In this document: one piece after another, positions 63,835-64,000 of the stretch
Layout: each line of letters starts with the position of its first letter
How positions within the stretch are numbered: the stretch's first letter is position 1
Source of the DNA: an uncultured Prevotellaceae bacterium
GTDB lineage: Bacteria > Bacteroidota > Bacteroidia > Bacteroidales > Bacteroidaceae
Length of the DNA stretch: 64,000 bases
NCBI GenBank assembly: GCA_900316585.1
Contig: ONDM01000004.1
Coordinates: 202,039 to 266,038 of the forward strand
Direction of reading: 5' to 3'
Notes under the pieces: generated by a model
Database searches by the model: none
Seen by the model: the letters and a program-made list of their open reading frames with translations, nothing else
Told to the model about the DNA's origin: nothing
Position numbers and translations under genes: made by a program

Positions 63835-64000
63835 TTATAGGTTTCTGATCAATGATAAATCACCACTTGACAAAACTTTGAAATTGCGCTCTATTTTCTC
63901 AATGTCCCAATCCCACCATTTCAGTTGCAGCAGAAAGGCGATGAATTCGTCGTCAAAACGCATCCTGACCACTCGGCACGGATTACCCACAGCAACAGCG
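63835..64000 (-). CDS. CatB/Vat-like acyltransferase (C-terminal fragment, cut by window edge)
   Basis: The minus strand is open from the window edge to a TAA at 63835-63837. The 55 visible residues read VGNPCRVVRMRFDDEF, then LKWWDWDIEKIERN and end SSGDLSLIRNL. The GNP-xxx-RxRF element and WWDWxxEKI helix are the end of the xenobiotic O-acetyltransferase (left-handed beta-helix) family that includes chloramphenicol and streptogramin acetyltransferases. The hexapeptide repeats and active His would lie outside the window. Many relatives have no resistance role. Confidence 0.75.
   Translation of the reverse strand, partial: AVAVGNPCRVVRMRFDDEFIAFLLQLKWWDWDIEKIERNFKVLSSGDLSLIRNL

Noticed and set aside
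63863..63871. CCACTTGAC, the complement of part of the gene-end element
   Set aside because: Only nine bases, in the opposite orientation and inside the acyltransferase coding frame; chance is the simplest explanation.

Overview
The window looks like chromosome of a gut Bacteroidales bacterium, most likely Bacteroidaceae (Bacteroides/Phocaeicola type). The reasons are a SusC/SusD pair with a hybrid two-component regulator, many upstream regions carrying the Bacteroidetes -7 box TAnnTTTG, lipoproteins of the CxxN/S type, and the long form of IspG. All calls come from reading the sequence and translations; no database search was run.

Layout. (1) 1-16.5 kb: a polysaccharide utilization locus for pectic beta-1,4-galactan. 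It has a GH53 endo-galactanase (5' end outside the window) and a GH2 beta-galactosidase, a convergent hybrid two-component regulator, then SusC, SusD and a surface lipoprotein that is split by an apparent 1-nt frameshift. Two tandem CE1-like esterases follow and may remove ester groups such as ferulate. (2) 16.5-17.2 kb: a 670-bp stretch without a gene, with a promoter-like box and a strong terminator, a candidate non-coding RNA. (3) 17.2-44.4 kb: core genes. These are an S9 peptidase, rbfA and a LolC/E-like permease; an rpoN-PAP2-purE-ispG operon; a nucleoside kinase; a Na/Pi-type transporter followed by GH3 and an alpha/beta hydrolase; an MBL-fold lipoprotein; murI, two OmpH/Skp chaperones, bamA, uppS and a DUF6242-like lipoprotein; then prmC, recX, pyrE, an SRPBCC protein and argH. 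(4) 44.45-44.62 kb: tRNA-Gly(GCC) and tRNA-Leu(UAA). (5) 44.6-53.4 kb: a four-gene efflux operon with one adaptor, one outer-membrane factor and two different RND pumps. (6) 53.5-57.9 kb: an accessory patch of small genes. It holds a propeller lipoprotein, a lipoprotein with ten DnaJ-type CxxCxGxG repeats, four unrecognised proteins and an orphan HigA-like regulator. Two homologous promoter segments and a recurring 15-24 bp element at gene ends tie this patch together. (7) 57.9-64.0 kb: a Type I restriction locus with hsdR and hsdS but no hsdM in view. Between hsdS and the edge lie an unknown membrane-anchored protein, a 15-codon ORF and a BRO-N protein, then the 3' end of a CatB/Vat-like acyltransferase cut by the window edge.

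The best candidates for something undescribed are the 55-58 kb patch (shared 3' elements, duplicated promoter, HigA-like repressor with a perfect inverted repeat in its own promoter), the ten-repeat zinc-finger-like lipoprotein, and the unusual composition of the restriction locus.
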